Source: an uncultured Bacteroidales bacterium (lineage in GTDB: Bacteria > Bacteroidota > Bacteroidia > Bacteroidales > Bacteroidaceae). From it: a stretch of DNA of 57,080 nucleotides. Positions 1 to 8,321 of the stretch are shown one piece after another. Made by a program: the position numbers and the translations under genes. Every line of letters starts with the position of its first letter. Positions within the stretch are counted from its first letter, which is position 1. The DNA lies in NCBI GenBank assembly GCA_902779315.1, contig CACZBC010000007.1, forward strand, positions 1 to 57,080, in the 5' to 3' direction. Under the pieces are notes generated by a model. That model did no database searches. It was not told the DNA's origin and was given only the letters and a program-made list of their open reading frames with translations.

Positions 1-324
1 GCCGTTGTTGACAGCCAGGCTGTAGTCCTTGCCATTCATGGTGAAGTGTCCCTTGGCAATGCGGTTACCATAGCGGCCCACAAGGGTGCTGAGGAAAGGC
101 TCAGGACTGTTCACCATGTTCTGTATGGAGTCATGTCCTTGTATAACATTGGCCATCTTGCCTTCCTTGTCGGGAACCATGATGGCCATGATAGCACCTC
201 CGTAATTGGTGATGCAGACTTCCATACCGTTGCTGTTCGTGAGGACGTAGAGGTCAGTCTCTTTGCCCTGAATGACAGCTTGGAAGTTCTCTCTCTTTAG
301 TCCGGAAATAAGTACTTTGTCCAT
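1..324 (-). CDS. galM: aldose 1-epimerase (galactose mutarotase), 5' part only
   Basis: The first 108 codons are present and the gene runs off the left edge of the window. The protein starts MDKVLISGLKREN. It then shows typical mutarotase N-terminal features: a NYGGAIMAIMVPD stretch (the family's 'NYGA xxxx xxxPD' strand), an NVIQGHDS stretch, and LVGRYGNRIAKGHF, which matches the conserved GRxxNRIxxGxF motif that lines the sugar site. Mutarotases interconvert alpha and beta aldoses such as galactose and feed the Leloir pathway. No signal peptide is visible in this part, so it may be cytoplasmic. The ATG lies 36 nt downstream of a TATATTTG promoter element. The catalytic His and Glu lie outside the window, so activity cannot be judged. 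Confidence 0.85.
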   Translation of the reverse strand, partial: MDKVLISGLKRENFQAVIQGKETDLYVLTNSNGMEVCITNYGGAIMAIMVPDKEGKMANVIQGHDSIQNMVNSPEPFLSTLVGRYGNRIAKGHFTMNGKDYSLAVNNG

Positions 325-360
325 AGGCGTATAATGTAGTTAAATTTGCATTTTCCCTTG

Positions 361-368
361 CAAATATA
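361..368 (-). promoter_or_regulatory. Bacteroidota -7 promoter element upstream of galM
   Basis: Reads TATATTTG on the minus strand. A TTTG (-33 type) motif lies upstream with a 19-nt spacer, the spacing expected for the Bacteroidota primary sigma factor. The galM ATG follows after 36 nt. Confidence 0.7.
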
Positions 369-469
369 GCAAAAAAAACAATTGCTTCAAAGGAAAATGG
401 AGAAATCTTACATCCTCGCCTATTAAAAGATGTTAAAGAGCATATATGGATAATTCCACATTGCGCTTT

Positions 470-3400
470 CTACCATTCGCCCCAGAGGAGGGTGCCGTCT
501 TGGGCTTGGCCTTCCGCTTCGATGCTCAGGGTTGTCTGGCGGGAGTTGTTGTAGAACTTTATTTCCGCTTCGCCTTTATCATCCAACTTCATGTTGGGGT
601 TCCAATAGAGTGTTCTGCGATAGTCCTTCGTCTCTTCCGAAGGCGTTTGCTTGCTGTAGTCGGGCGAATAGAACTCGGCCGGATAGGCAAAACCGTTGAG
701 GATGTAGCGACGGTCCCTGTAGGTCATTCGCCGCGAACCGTCAGCATAGGGATAGAGCACGAGTGTGGTCTTGGGTTCGTTGCCTCCGTAGTACAGCTCG
801 CTTCCTTCCATGCGAGGGCTGTAGTCGGAATAGAACACATACTTGTCCCAGATGCCTGTTCCCATGTATTCCCTCGATTCACCTGGCGAGAGTATTAAAC
901 CAGGTCCACCGCCACCAGGTCCAGATGGTCCGCCAAAACTGGAACTAAGCGAGAATGTGCCTGATATGAGATACTTTCTGGCATAGATGGAGTCCTTTGG
1001 GATTTCGTAATCCAGCAGCATCCTGCGCGTCTTTCCATAGCCATAACGCGTTTCGAACGTTTTCTCCATGTTCACTTCATTCAGTTTCGGGTTGGTTCCA
1101 ACTCCGAAGTCGCCCACCATGATGCGCATGAAGTCGAGCCCATAGTCGGTACACATGTTGTCCGCCTCAAGCGCATCTATTGCCAGGATGGGCCAAGTGT
1201 CATCGAACCTGCGAAGGGTGTTCCGTTTGGCTCTGACTGTCACTTCGCGCATCAGGGTCTCGTCACCCATTTTCACCCACTTGTCGGAACTCTTTTCCTG
1301 CTGATCCTGGGGAGCAACACGACTCTGATAGAACGAGTAGGGTTTGACGAAATGGGGATAAGGCCATACGATGCGGGCCAGGTAATCTGCGGGTTCGACG
1401 AATATCTTGCGACGGGCTTTTGCGTTTGCAGGCAAATAGTCAAAGTCTGTATACTCATTATCGGGCTCTGCCTGAACCCACAGATATTGTTCCCCTTTCT
1501 TCCATTTGGTCGTATCAGCTACACTGAGGAAGAGGACAGACTGGCCATAGAAGGGCAACAGTTGGATGAGGAACTCCCCTCGATTGGTGACGCATTCGCA
1601 CTCGACTGGCTCGTCGTAGTCGACCAGAACCTGTTCGCCATGCACTTTCAGCTCGGTCCGCTTCTTGTCTTTCTCGGCCTTCTTCTCGATTGAGCGTCTG
1701 TAACCGGTTTTGTCGCGGGCAATCCGCTCATCCTGTCTGCCCCAATCCCCTTGCATAGGCAGGTCGTATTCCACCCTGTAGTCGTCTCTGTCTCGTGGGC
1801 TTCGACCACTATCGTAATAGCTGTCCCTGGAAACTCTGCTGTCGTTGCTATAGAAGTTGCTGAAGTCCTCTTCCAGCTCATCCTTGTCTTGCTTGGCGAT
1901 GGTTTCGTCGTCGTAGGGACTGACATTTTCGTATGTTCTGCCTATCAGGATGGGCGCCAGTTCTGCCGGTTCCCTTATGCCCCAAAGTCCAGGCACAGCC
2001 ATACTTTGCCAGTCAAACCGACGCCAGCCCTGAGTCATCATCAAGAGGTCGAGTGCAAGACGGTGTTCCTCGTCGTCCTTCTCGAAATACCAGCCCGGCT
2101 GGGGCACGAAGCCGCGTATTTCGCTCGAAAGGAGCATTTCCGTCAGGATGTTCCCGTTGTCGTAGAGAAGGTCCCTTCGCGAATCATCCCTGACTGTAAT
2201 CGAGACGGCAGACTTGTTTTGCGGCGCCTTCAAGGTCAGGTTGACTGGTTCGTAGGGTTGGTATTCCTCCTTCAGTCCCTCGATGCTTACGGTCGGGTTG
2301 AAGTCTTCCTTGCCCCTGTTGAAGAAGAGGCGGTCGGCAAAGACGCGTCCCTGAGTGTCGAAGACGGTCAGCTGGTAAACGCCGGAGGGAAGCCCCTTCC
2401 CGTCCTCTCCGGGGGAGGGGATAAGGACTAAGTTCTCCTCCTTTTGCGAGAGTTGGAGGAGAAGGGGGCTGACCGTTCTCCCTTCGCACATCAGGCTCAC
2501 TCCCAGGCTGTCTGAGGGTATGTTGTCTGTGTGTCGGATATGGGCCACCCAGCACGAATCGGTCTGTTCCACTTTCAGCGAGACGCCTGTCTGTTTCGGC
2601 TTGGGCAGTTTCGCTTTGGCTGTTTTACCGTCTTTGTTGACGAAGAGGACATCCTTCTCCAGTCCTTTCTGCGGAACAAGTTCGAAAACGCCCCTGCCTC
2701 GATTCTGCGTCCTGATGGAATCTCCGTCATATACGAGGACGCCTTCTGCCCATTCTCCGTCGTCGAAAGCCGCTTCGAAAGCCACTCTGCAAGGCAGTCC
2801 TGCCACAAGGTTGCCGCCCTCGGGATAGAGCGAAAGCTTCAGCTTGCGCTTTTCAGGGTCGTTCTTGTAGATCCGTCGCATGGAACGCAAGGTCATATCG
2901 TGCGTGTATTCGCCTGGTTCCTGGGGTTTGTCGTAGACGGGAAAGACTCGGCTGTAGAGCTTCTCGTAGTCGCGGTAGAACTCTTTCTCCTGGCGTTTCG
3001 AGGTGAAGTGTTCGCTCATCTCCAGGCCGTGCTTGTGCTCGTAGAGTCCCCAGTTGAGTTGCCAGCGCGTGTAGGCCCTGAGTTCGTAGAATCCGGCATA
3101 TTGTATCAGGTTGCTCAGAGCGAAGAATCCGCTGCCTTGCCCTTCTTTCATCTGGATGAGTTTGCGCTCTATCATGTAGCCTTCCTGGCCGTAGAGTTCC
3201 ACATAGAGCACACCGCTCACGTCCGAAGGTTTGCCCGTATCGGTCCGTCGCAGATAGGCCGAGAACCAGATGGTGTCGCCCACCTGATAGCTGGTGTTGT
3301 CCATGTGGATGAAGACCTTTTCCTGCGGTATTCTGTTGCCGAAAGCGGTAAGGCGTTTCATGAGTGGGGCGAATGCCTCCGGATATTCGATTTCCTTCTC

Positions 3401-4636
3401 CGGTTCTTGTTGTTCCTGTTCCTTTGTCTCCGTTTCTTCCGATTCCTCTTCGCCGGTAGTTTCAGGGACGGGTTGTGACGTTTCGCCAAAGGCAATCAGT
3501 TCCTCTTCGGCAGTTCGCTTGATGATGTCGTACTTTTCCCACAGCTGAGAATCGTAGCCGGCATTCTGTATCACATTGACGATATTATTCCCCAAAACAC
3601 CTCCTTCAGCAAGGAGATTGTCGTCCTGCACGTTGAACAGCAGCATCTTGTATTGCAACTGTTTGTTTCCTCCCTCCACGGAAAGGTTGTTCACGGCAGG
3701 GTAACCTTTGCTGTAGTCGTAGTTTATCTGGAAATTGATTTCATTCGGTAGCGTTTGAGAGTTGTTATATCTCACAAATGCGTTTCCCACCTTTCCCTTG
3801 AAGCGCAACAGGCGGAGCGTCTTGGCATCCACGTATGCAGTTCCCAATATGCGCTGTCTGTCCCTCAGATATCTGGTTTGCCAATCAGGACGCTCTTTTT
3901 CCTTCCATTCGAAGTCGATGCGGTACAGCTTTTCCCCACCTGTGCCAAAGAGTGTTTCCAACTTATAGTCGAAATACTCCTTTGTCATCGAGAGGTTGTT
4001 CAACGGCTGGACGGAATTCTCGAAAAAGCCGCTTCCGAAGGTGGCAGGACCTACCTCGGACAAGAACTGTATGTTGGTGAAGGCCAACTTCATACGGCTC
4101 GAACCGCCTTCTGCGTTTACGCCACAGATGCCGCTGTGGAACTCTTCTTCGTGCAGGTTGACTGCCGACAGCGCAGACATGAAGCATTCTATCAGGTTGC
4201 TGTCCCGCTTGTCCTTCATCCATGTGCGCATGAAATAGCCCTGTTTCTCAGCCTTATGCTTCGAGAAGTCCTTCTTCAGGTTCTTAATCACCCGCTTTAC
4301 GACGTCCCATTCGTCTACAGGTACAACCACCACTTCCTCCAAGTCCCGCGCAAAGGGCTTTAATTTAACGACTCGAGGCACATCGGAAGCCTTCAGTTTC
4401 AGCTTCTCGTAACCCACATAACTGAACGTCAGGACATCCTGGTTTCCTGCAGACAGGCTGAAGTTCCCCTCGGCATTGGTCAGCGTTCCGCGACCTGCAG
4501 CCACATAAATACTGGCATAGGGTAGGGGCTCTCCCGTTTCGGCATCCCTGATCTGACCTTGAAGCGTCAGATTCTGTGCCACAACTGGAGGCAAGCAGGC
4601 CAGCAAAAGCATTATGATGTACGCAAAACGCCTCAT
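470..4636 (-). CDS. large secreted protein with carboxypeptidase-regulatory-like and macroglobulin-like domains
   Basis: A 1388-residue exported protein. Residues 1-21 are a signal peptide ending VVAQ. Residues about 23-100 form a carboxypeptidase-regulatory-like beta sandwich (GQIRDAETGEPLPYASIYV, then TNAEGNFSL), common at the N terminus of Bacteroidota surface proteins. Residues about 110-340 form a domain shared with the 291-residue protein at 6730-7605. An acidic Glu-rich linker follows near 395-418, then a macroglobulin MG2-like segment near 436-530 (KVFIHMDNTSYQVGDTIWF). Around 1129 a TVRAK segment resembles a TonB-receptor plug start. Near 1235 is a Gly-rich stretch, and the C terminus (WNPNMKLDDKGEAEIKFYN) resembles the beta strands of macroglobulin-like proteins. 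No beta barrel is evident, so it is probably an envelope protein rather than a transporter. The substrate is unknown. It has its own promoter and a nearly identical signal peptide to the 6730-7605 gene. Confidence 0.8.
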   Translation of the reverse strand: MRRFAYIIMLLLACLPPVVAQNLTLQGQIRDAETGEPLPYASIYVAAGRGTLTNAEGNFSLSAGNQDVLTFSYVGYEKLKLKASDVPRVVKLKPFARDLEEVVVVPVDEWDVVKRVIKNLKKDFSKHKAEKQGYFMRTWMKDKRDSNLIECFMSALSAVNLHEEEFHSGICGVNAEGGSSRMKLAFTNIQFLSEVGPATFGSGFFENSVQPLNNLSMTKEYFDYKLETLFGTGGEKLYRIDFEWKEKERPDWQTRYLRDRQRILGTAYVDAKTLRLLRFKGKVGNAFVRYNNSQTLPNEINFQINYDYSKGYPAVNNLSVEGGNKQLQYKMLLFNVQDDNLLAEGGVLGNNIVNVIQNAGYDSQLWEKYDIIKRTAEEELIAFGETSQPVPETTGEEESEETETKEQEQQEPEKEIEYPEAFAPLMKRLTAFGNRIPQEKVFIHMDNTSYQVGDTIWFSAYLRRTDTGKPSDVSGVLYVELYGQEGYMIERKLIQMKEGQGSGFFALSNLIQYAGFYELRAYTRWQLNWGLYEHKHGLEMSEHFTSKRQEKEFYRDYEKLYSRVFPVYDKPQEPGEYTHDMTLRSMRRIYKNDPEKRKLKLSLYPEGGNLVAGLPCRVAFEAAFDDGEWAEGVLVYDGDSIRTQNRGRGVFELVPQKGLEKDVLFVNKDGKTAKAKLPKPKQTGVSLKVEQTDSCWVAHIRHTDNIPSDSLGVSLMCEGRTVSPLLLQLSQKEENLVLIPSPGEDGKGLPSGVYQLTVFDTQGRVFADRLFFNRGKEDFNPTVSIEGLKEEYQPYEPVNLTLKAPQNKSAVSITVRDDSRRDLLYDNGNILTEMLLSSEIRGFVPQPGWYFEKDDEEHRLALDLLMMTQGWRRFDWQSMAVPGLWGIREPAELAPILIGRTYENVSPYDDETIAKQDKDELEEDFSNFYSNDSRVSRDSYYDSGRSPRDRDDYRVEYDLPMQGDWGRQDERIARDKTGYRRSIEKKAEKDKKRTELKVHGEQVLVDYDEPVECECVTNRGEFLIQLLPFYGQSVLFLSVADTTKWKKGEQYLWVQAEPDNEYTDFDYLPANAKARRKIFVEPADYLARIVWPYPHFVKPYSFYQSRVAPQDQQEKSSDKWVKMGDETLMREVTVRAKRNTLRRFDDTWPILAIDALEADNMCTDYGLDFMRIMVGDFGVGTNPKLNEVNMEKTFETRYGYGKTRRMLLDYEIPKDSIYARKYLISGTFSLSSSFGGPSGPGGGGPGLILSPGESREYMGTGIWDKYVFYSDYSPRMEGSELYYGGNEPKTTLVLYPYADGSRRMTYRDRRYILNGFAYPAEFYSPDYSKQTPSEETKDYRRTLYWNPNMKLDDKGEAEIKFYNNSRQTTLSIEAEGQAQDGTLLWGEW

Positions 4637-4665
4637 TTCTCTTCTTTATAGGCTTATCCCGTTTG

Positions 4666-4673
4666 CAAATATA
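4666..4673 (-). promoter_or_regulatory. -7 promoter element (TATATTTG)
   Basis: TATATTTG on the minus strand, 29 nt before the ATG of the 1388-residue protein gene. The surrounding CCGTTTGCAAATATACG (plus strand) also occurs at the promoter of the paralogous gene at 6730-7605. Confidence 0.7.
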
Positions 4674-4763
4674 CGAAATATTTCCTTACCTTCTACTTTT
4701 TCCCTCCTTTTTTCCATTTTTTCGATGTAGATGCTCTGAGAAGGTCTGGCGGGGAGTGGTGAA

Positions 4764-5519
4764 CTATTTCTTCGCCTTTTTCTTTGTCACCTTTATATAA
4801 CGCCGTTCAGTATCTCCGGCAACGGCAACTCTGCTGTAAATCTTTCCTTTGCGGGGAAGGACAACAAGCTTCAGGTTGGGGCAGCGATAGAACATATCCA
4901 TGCAGAATAACTTCTTGCTGGTGAAGGCGTTATACGTGTAATGCTCTCCCTCGCCTTTCGAAATGCGATGTCCCTTGCCATTAAGCTTCTGCTGTTTCAG
5001 GCTCTTCCATTCAGCCAAGTTCCGAGCTTTCGCCTTCACATCCATCTCCGCAGATGCCTCTCCCAGAAGGACATAGTTGGCATCCTCCGTTGTGACACCA
5101 CGCGAGATGGGCGAATATCTGTCGTCTTCAAGGTGGAAATCGAGATTGTCGAAATGATTGGAGAGAGGGCCTAGGGAGAATGATGTGGGTTCGTAATGTT
5201 CGTAAGACTTACCTGCCAGAATCTTTTCCTCGGCATTTCGGATGGTCAGATAAGGCGTTTCGCTCGAGACGATTGTTGCGTTCATCAGGTTCAGGATCGT
5301 TAGTTTGCCGCGACCGTCTGCTCCGGCCATTTTGCGCAACACCTTGATGTCGGCGGAGTTCAGCTTTCCCGAAACAGCAAGGTACTGGCAAGTGTCCTGC
5401 TGGGCCTGTGTCAAAAGCGCAGATAGTGTTCCTGGCTCTTTGACCTTCACTTTAACAGGTTCCCGACTCGAAGCAATGAGTGAAAAGCAGAAAGCGATAA
5501 ATAGGAATAGGTTTTTCAT
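4764..5519 (-). CDS. secreted hypothetical protein, BspA/leucine-rich-like remnant
   Basis: A 251-residue protein starting with a signal peptide (MKNLFLFIAFCFSLIASS). The body has LSALLTQAQQ, LAVSGKLNSADIKVLRKMAG and KLTILNLMNATIV, a pattern seen in the lead-in of Bacteroidales BspA-like leucine-rich-repeat proteins (gain of 'sGkLnsaDi' followed by 'L.tLdLs.a'). Near the C terminus FYRCPNLKLVVLP looks like one LRR_5-type repeat. Full-length family members have many such repeats; only about one is present here, so the protein may be a shortened member. The end is very Lys-rich (KVTKKKAKK). No enzymatic motif is visible. Its promoter region shares about 27 bp with that of the next gene upstream (5570-6583), suggesting a local duplication. 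Confidence 0.65.
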   Translation of the reverse strand: MKNLFLFIAFCFSLIASSREPVKVKVKEPGTLSALLTQAQQDTCQYLAVSGKLNSADIKVLRKMAGADGRGKLTILNLMNATIVSSETPYLTIRNAEEKILAGKSYEHYEPTSFSLGPLSNHFDNLDFHLEDDRYSPISRGVTTEDANYVLLGEASAEMDVKAKARNLAEWKSLKQQKLNGKGHRISKGEGEHYTYNAFTSKKLFCMDMFYRCPNLKLVVLPRKGKIYSRVAVAGDTERRYIKVTKKKAKK

Positions 5520-5541
5520 AATTGTAAGTGTTTTCTGTTTG

Positions 5542-5549
5542 CAAAGTTA
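5542..5549 (-). promoter_or_regulatory. -7 promoter element (TAACTTTG)
   Basis: TAACTTTG on the minus strand, 22 nt before the start of the 251-residue protein. It sits in a stretch of about 27 bp (TTTTCTGTTTGCAAAG and flanks) repeated at 6604-6630. Confidence 0.7.
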
Positions 5550-5569
5550 GTGAATTATTCTGTTCTTTT

Positions 5570-6583
5570 TTACTTTGCCAAGATTTTTTGTCCGTTCCCG
5601 ATGTAAATGCCTGGCTGCGTTATCTTGTCGATTTTGCGGCCTTGAAGGTCGAAGAGGGCCTCGCCCGTACCCTTATCCACCTTTGGTATTCCTGTAGGAT
5701 CATCGGCTTTTAGAGCAACAATTGTGCCGAAATCGCTCCAAGGCGAAGTAGTTCTATATGCATCTATTGAACCAGCGGGAACATGAAGAGTTGCAGAGGC
5801 GATGGGGGCGTTTCTGAAAACATTGTTTTCTGTGTTTGGGACATTGTCTGCACAACAATAGACATCTGTCAGGTTGCTGCAATTTTGAAATGCTGCTTCG
5901 CCAATTGAAGTAATGCTGCTTGGAATGACGACGGAATTTAAAAGAGAAGTATTTAAGAAAGCCAATGCATCGATGTTGTTCACAACGTATGTCTGCCCTT
6001 CATAGTCCAGTCTCGATGGGATAATAAAATCCTTCAGCACTTCAATTCCTGTTGCTCCCGTATCCACACATACATACGTGGCTGTATGACTTACTTTTTC
6101 CACAATGTATGTATATCCCTCTATGGTAACATATTCCGTGATACTCTCCAGAGTCAATGGCTCACCATCTGTCAGGCTGACCTGCCCATCGTACCACCAA
6201 CAGGAGAAATGGAAACTGTTTGTTTCTAGACCATGTAAGGTGAATGACACGTTATAAGGACAGATACATGTTGCCATATCCTCGCCCTCTATAGGCTTCA
6301 CACCGATGGACACAGAATAAGGTGTACCGTCGCTTAAACTGGGGGCCACATCGAAACCTCCTATGGCGCAGTTGGCGACAAAGCCTAACAGTTGCACCGA
6401 AAGGATGTCACCCTCCTTTGTCATAATAATCGTTTGCCTTTTTTCGTTTTCATTGGCGCGTGCTCGTGTGCTGCGCATACAGCCGCTGTTCTGAACATCA
6501 GAAGCCGTCAGCCCCTGGGCATGGGCTGCAATTCGTGCTCCCATCAGGAGCATTAAAATCATATATAATAATCCCCTTTTCAT
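5570..6583 (-). CDS. BspA-like leucine-rich repeat secreted protein
   Basis: A 337-residue protein with an N-terminal signal peptide (MKRGLLYMILMLLMGARIAAHAQG). The first half is beta-rich with no motif I recognise. From about residue 160 there is a run of BspA/LRR_5-type repeat sequence: the IPSRLDYEGQTYVV segment, then VVIPSSITSIGEAAFQNCSNL and ATLHVPAGSIDAY. It ends with a short tail (LFDLQGRKIDKITQPGIYI, then NGQKILAK) typical of Prevotella surface proteins and similar to type IX secretion C-terminal signals. BspA-like proteins are cell-surface adhesins or protein binders. Surface export through the type IX system is an inference; a PorE-like component is encoded at 15302-17650. Confidence 0.8.
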   Translation of the reverse strand: MKRGLLYMILMLLMGARIAAHAQGLTASDVQNSGCMRSTRARANENEKRQTIIMTKEGDILSVQLLGFVANCAIGGFDVAPSLSDGTPYSVSIGVKPIEGEDMATCICPYNVSFTLHGLETNSFHFSCWWYDGQVSLTDGEPLTLESITEYVTIEGYTYIVEKVSHTATYVCVDTGATGIEVLKDFIIPSRLDYEGQTYVVNNIDALAFLNTSLLNSVVIPSSITSIGEAAFQNCSNLTDVYCCADNVPNTENNVFRNAPIASATLHVPAGSIDAYRTTSPWSDFGTIVALKADDPTGIPKVDKGTGEALFDLQGRKIDKITQPGIYIGNGQKILAK

Positions 6584-6616
6584 GACCAGATTGATTTATT
6601 ATTTGTTTTCTGTTTG

Positions 6617-6624
6617 CAAAGTTA
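6617..6624 (-). promoter_or_regulatory. -7 promoter element (TAACTTTG)
   Basis: TAACTTTG on the minus strand, 33 nt before the BspA-like gene. It is nearly identical in context to the promoter at 5542-5549. Confidence 0.7.
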
Positions 6625-6729
6625 GTGAATTTAATTATCGATTCCAAATGTTTTGTGGGTATTTAGTTTTTTTCTTAAAGCTCCCGCATCTCACGACGAA
6701 GGAGCTGATTTGCGCGCATCTTTTATTTA

Positions 6730-7605
6730 TTAAAGTTTCAGGACCGTACCTTTTGTTATGTCACCATTAATATTCCTTTCGAATCTGATCTTCTTGATAA
6801 TTGGAGCATTTGCATTAGTTTCGTAATCAACCTGATATAGAACGCGCGTCCAAGTCTCAGATGTGGGAGTAGAATAAGAGAAGGAGGCATCTCCTGCACG
6901 TGCTTGCTTTTCGAACATACGTTGAATTGGCTGTATGTCATGAAGTTTTCTCCCTTTCTCCTGTACCAATTGCAATGTATTCATGTCGAAATATGCCGTA
7001 GCAGTAATTAGGTCAAAGTAATAATTGTAATTTCCGTGAGTGATTCGTTTTTTCTTGGGTGAATAAGTTATACGATATGTCCCTCTGCCCGATTCGTCAC
7101 TAATTCGGTATACCGTCACATCATAATACTTGTGTATCAAATTCTTTAAAGCCTTTGGCTTTGATATCTTTTTTGTATCAGAAATAAACCTTATGTGTGA
7201 CGGGAAGAAACCAGTATAGATTGGTATTGCTTTTTTTATTGATGAAGCGTCATAGCTTTTTCCTGATAATCCTTCAAAACTGAAATCTTCGCCTGTAACG
7301 ATTTTCATTTCGATACCTGTTTCCGCTGAGAGAATATACTTCACCTTGAATGATGGCGTGGAGCCCACGACAAAGGTGTTTTCAACTTTATACTTTCTGG
7401 CTATGGGCTTTCGCTCCATATCGTATAAGAGCCGAGTTATAATGCTATCCAACAACTTCTTCGGTTTCTTGACGGGCATGATAGCCATTCCGCTGATGGA
7501 GTCTTCCATCTCTGCATCCAAGAATGCAGAATCGGAAAGTTCTTGTGCCACAATCGGAGGCAGGCAAGCAAGCAAAAGCATTATGATACAAGCAAAGTGT
7601 TTCAT
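6730..7605 (-). CDS. secreted protein paralogous to a domain of the 1388-residue protein
   Basis: A 291-residue exported protein. The signal peptide (MKHFACIIMLLLACLPPIVAQ) differs at only a few positions from that of the 470-4636 protein. The rest is colinear with residues about 110-320 of that protein. Both have an IITRLL/VIKNLKKD helix followed by KYKVENTF/KQGYFMRTW. Both also have a Y-R-I ... TAYxDxxTLxL ... G pattern (TATAYFDMNTLQLVQEKGR here). The macroglobulin-like and carboxypeptidase-like parts are absent. Bacteroidota carry many such proteins of unknown function; a beta-sandwich envelope protein is the most I can say. It has its own promoter. Confidence 0.7.
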   Translation of the reverse strand: MKHFACIIMLLLACLPPIVAQELSDSAFLDAEMEDSISGMAIMPVKKPKKLLDSIITRLLYDMERKPIARKYKVENTFVVGSTPSFKVKYILSAETGIEMKIVTGEDFSFEGLSGKSYDASSIKKAIPIYTGFFPSHIRFISDTKKISKPKALKNLIHKYYDVTVYRISDESGRGTYRITYSPKKKRITHGNYNYYFDLITATAYFDMNTLQLVQEKGRKLHDIQPIQRMFEKQARAGDASFSYSTPTSETWTRVLYQVDYETNANAPIIKKIRFERNINGDITKGTVLKL

Positions 7606-7636
7606 ATCCTATTCCTTTATTAGCTTTTTCCGTTTG

Positions 7637-7644
7637 CAAATATA
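7637..7644 (-). promoter_or_regulatory. -7 promoter element (TATATTTG)
   Basis: TATATTTG on the minus strand, 31 nt before the ATG of the 291-residue protein gene. Its context matches the promoter at 4666-4673. Confidence 0.7.
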
Positions 7645-7716
7645 CGGGTAATTTTAATTTCTTCAATAGATTTCGCAGAAAAAAACTATGCTTTGTCGAA
7701 CATAATTGCACAGAAA

Positions 7717-7745
7717 CAATCACGGAGTGGTGTTCTCCGTGATTG
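7717..7745 (-). terminator. hairpin overlapping the stop of the small frameshifted gene
   Basis: CAATCACGGAG and CTCCGTGATTG form a perfect 11-bp stem around a 7-nt loop. On the minus strand it is followed by TTTCTGTG, a weak U-rich run. The TGA of the second reading frame of the small gene lies inside the stem (7720-7722). It is either a terminator or the end of a small repeat element. Confidence 0.5.
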
Positions 7746-7940
7746 TGAGGGTGACTTCATGGCCGCGGCGCAGGGCGGCGTTGATACGGTTGTAGAGTTG
7801 CATGAAGAGGATGTCGCTGTGCTTTACGCAAGCCCCATCAGACGGAACTTTGTGCCGGCCGACGGTTGCTCTTTTCGGCTCTTTTCAATCTTCTCGAACA
7901 GGTCGGAAAATGTTGCGTTATATTCGCCAGTGTCTTTCAT
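7720..7940 (-). pseudogene. small hypothetical gene broken by a frameshift
   Basis: An ATG at 7938-7940 opens a 38-codon frame (MKDTGEYNATFSDLFEKIEK, ending KFRLMGLA) that stops at 7824-7826. A second frame overlaps the break and continues with plausible protein sequence (KHSDILFMQLYNRINAAL, RRGHEVTLTITENTTP) to the stop at 7720-7722. Together they would make a charged, mostly helical protein of about 73 residues. A one-base shift near 7826 explains the break. A degenerate promoter-like TAACTTCG lies upstream. I do not recognise the family. It could instead be two unrelated short frames. Confidence 0.45.
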
Positions 7941-8088
7941 AGTATGTAGAATAATGTAATGTGCATATCGGTTGCGAAGTTACAAAATATCCTGGACGTG
8001 ACAAAGCAAATAATGAAGATTTTTCTCACTTTTTTCAGGGTAAAATATAATGTGTTTGAAAGACAGACAGTTAGGGGAAATCAGTCGG

Positions 8089-8243
8089 GTGTCAAAGTGT
8101 CAAGTGTCAAAGTGTCAAAAACGTTTTAGAAGTGTAGATTCATCTCATTTAGTAATAAATATATATTATATATTTATTACTAAATGCCCCCTCACCCCCA
8201 ACCGAAATTGAAAATGACACTTTGACACTTGACACTTTGACAC
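8089..8243. repeat. nested palindromic element with TGTCA repeats and an AT-rich core
   Basis: The outer arms are a perfect 29-bp inverted repeat (8089-8117 and 8215-8243), each arm made of four GTGTCA-type repeats at alternating 8- and 7-bp spacing (GTGTCAAA, GTGTCAA, GTGTCAAA, GTGTCA). Inside is a second, perfect 19-bp inverted repeat (ATTTAGTAATAAATATATA at 8147-8165, mirrored at 8167-8185, one central base). No reading frame spans it. A related architecture lies at 52898-53049. Confidence 0.8.
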
Positions 8244-8303
8244 GCTTCGAAAAAAATCGAAAAAAAGTTGGCAAAGTATTCGTAGACCGCAATACATGTG
8301 TTG

Positions 8304-8311
8304 TAAATTTG
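8304..8311 (+). promoter_or_regulatory. orphan TAAATTTG promoter-like element
   Basis: TAAATTTG (TAnnTTTG) on the plus strand just before the hairpin-rich repeats at 8322-8775. No -33 motif at the right spacing is visible and no open frame follows, so any transcript would be noncoding. Confidence 0.3.
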
Positions 8312-8321
8312 CATCGGAATT

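Noticed and set aside
2531-3478. A 315-residue plus-strand frame inside the 1388-residue gene
   Set aside because: It is antisense to a gene with clear domains and signal peptide, and has no recognisable domain of its own.
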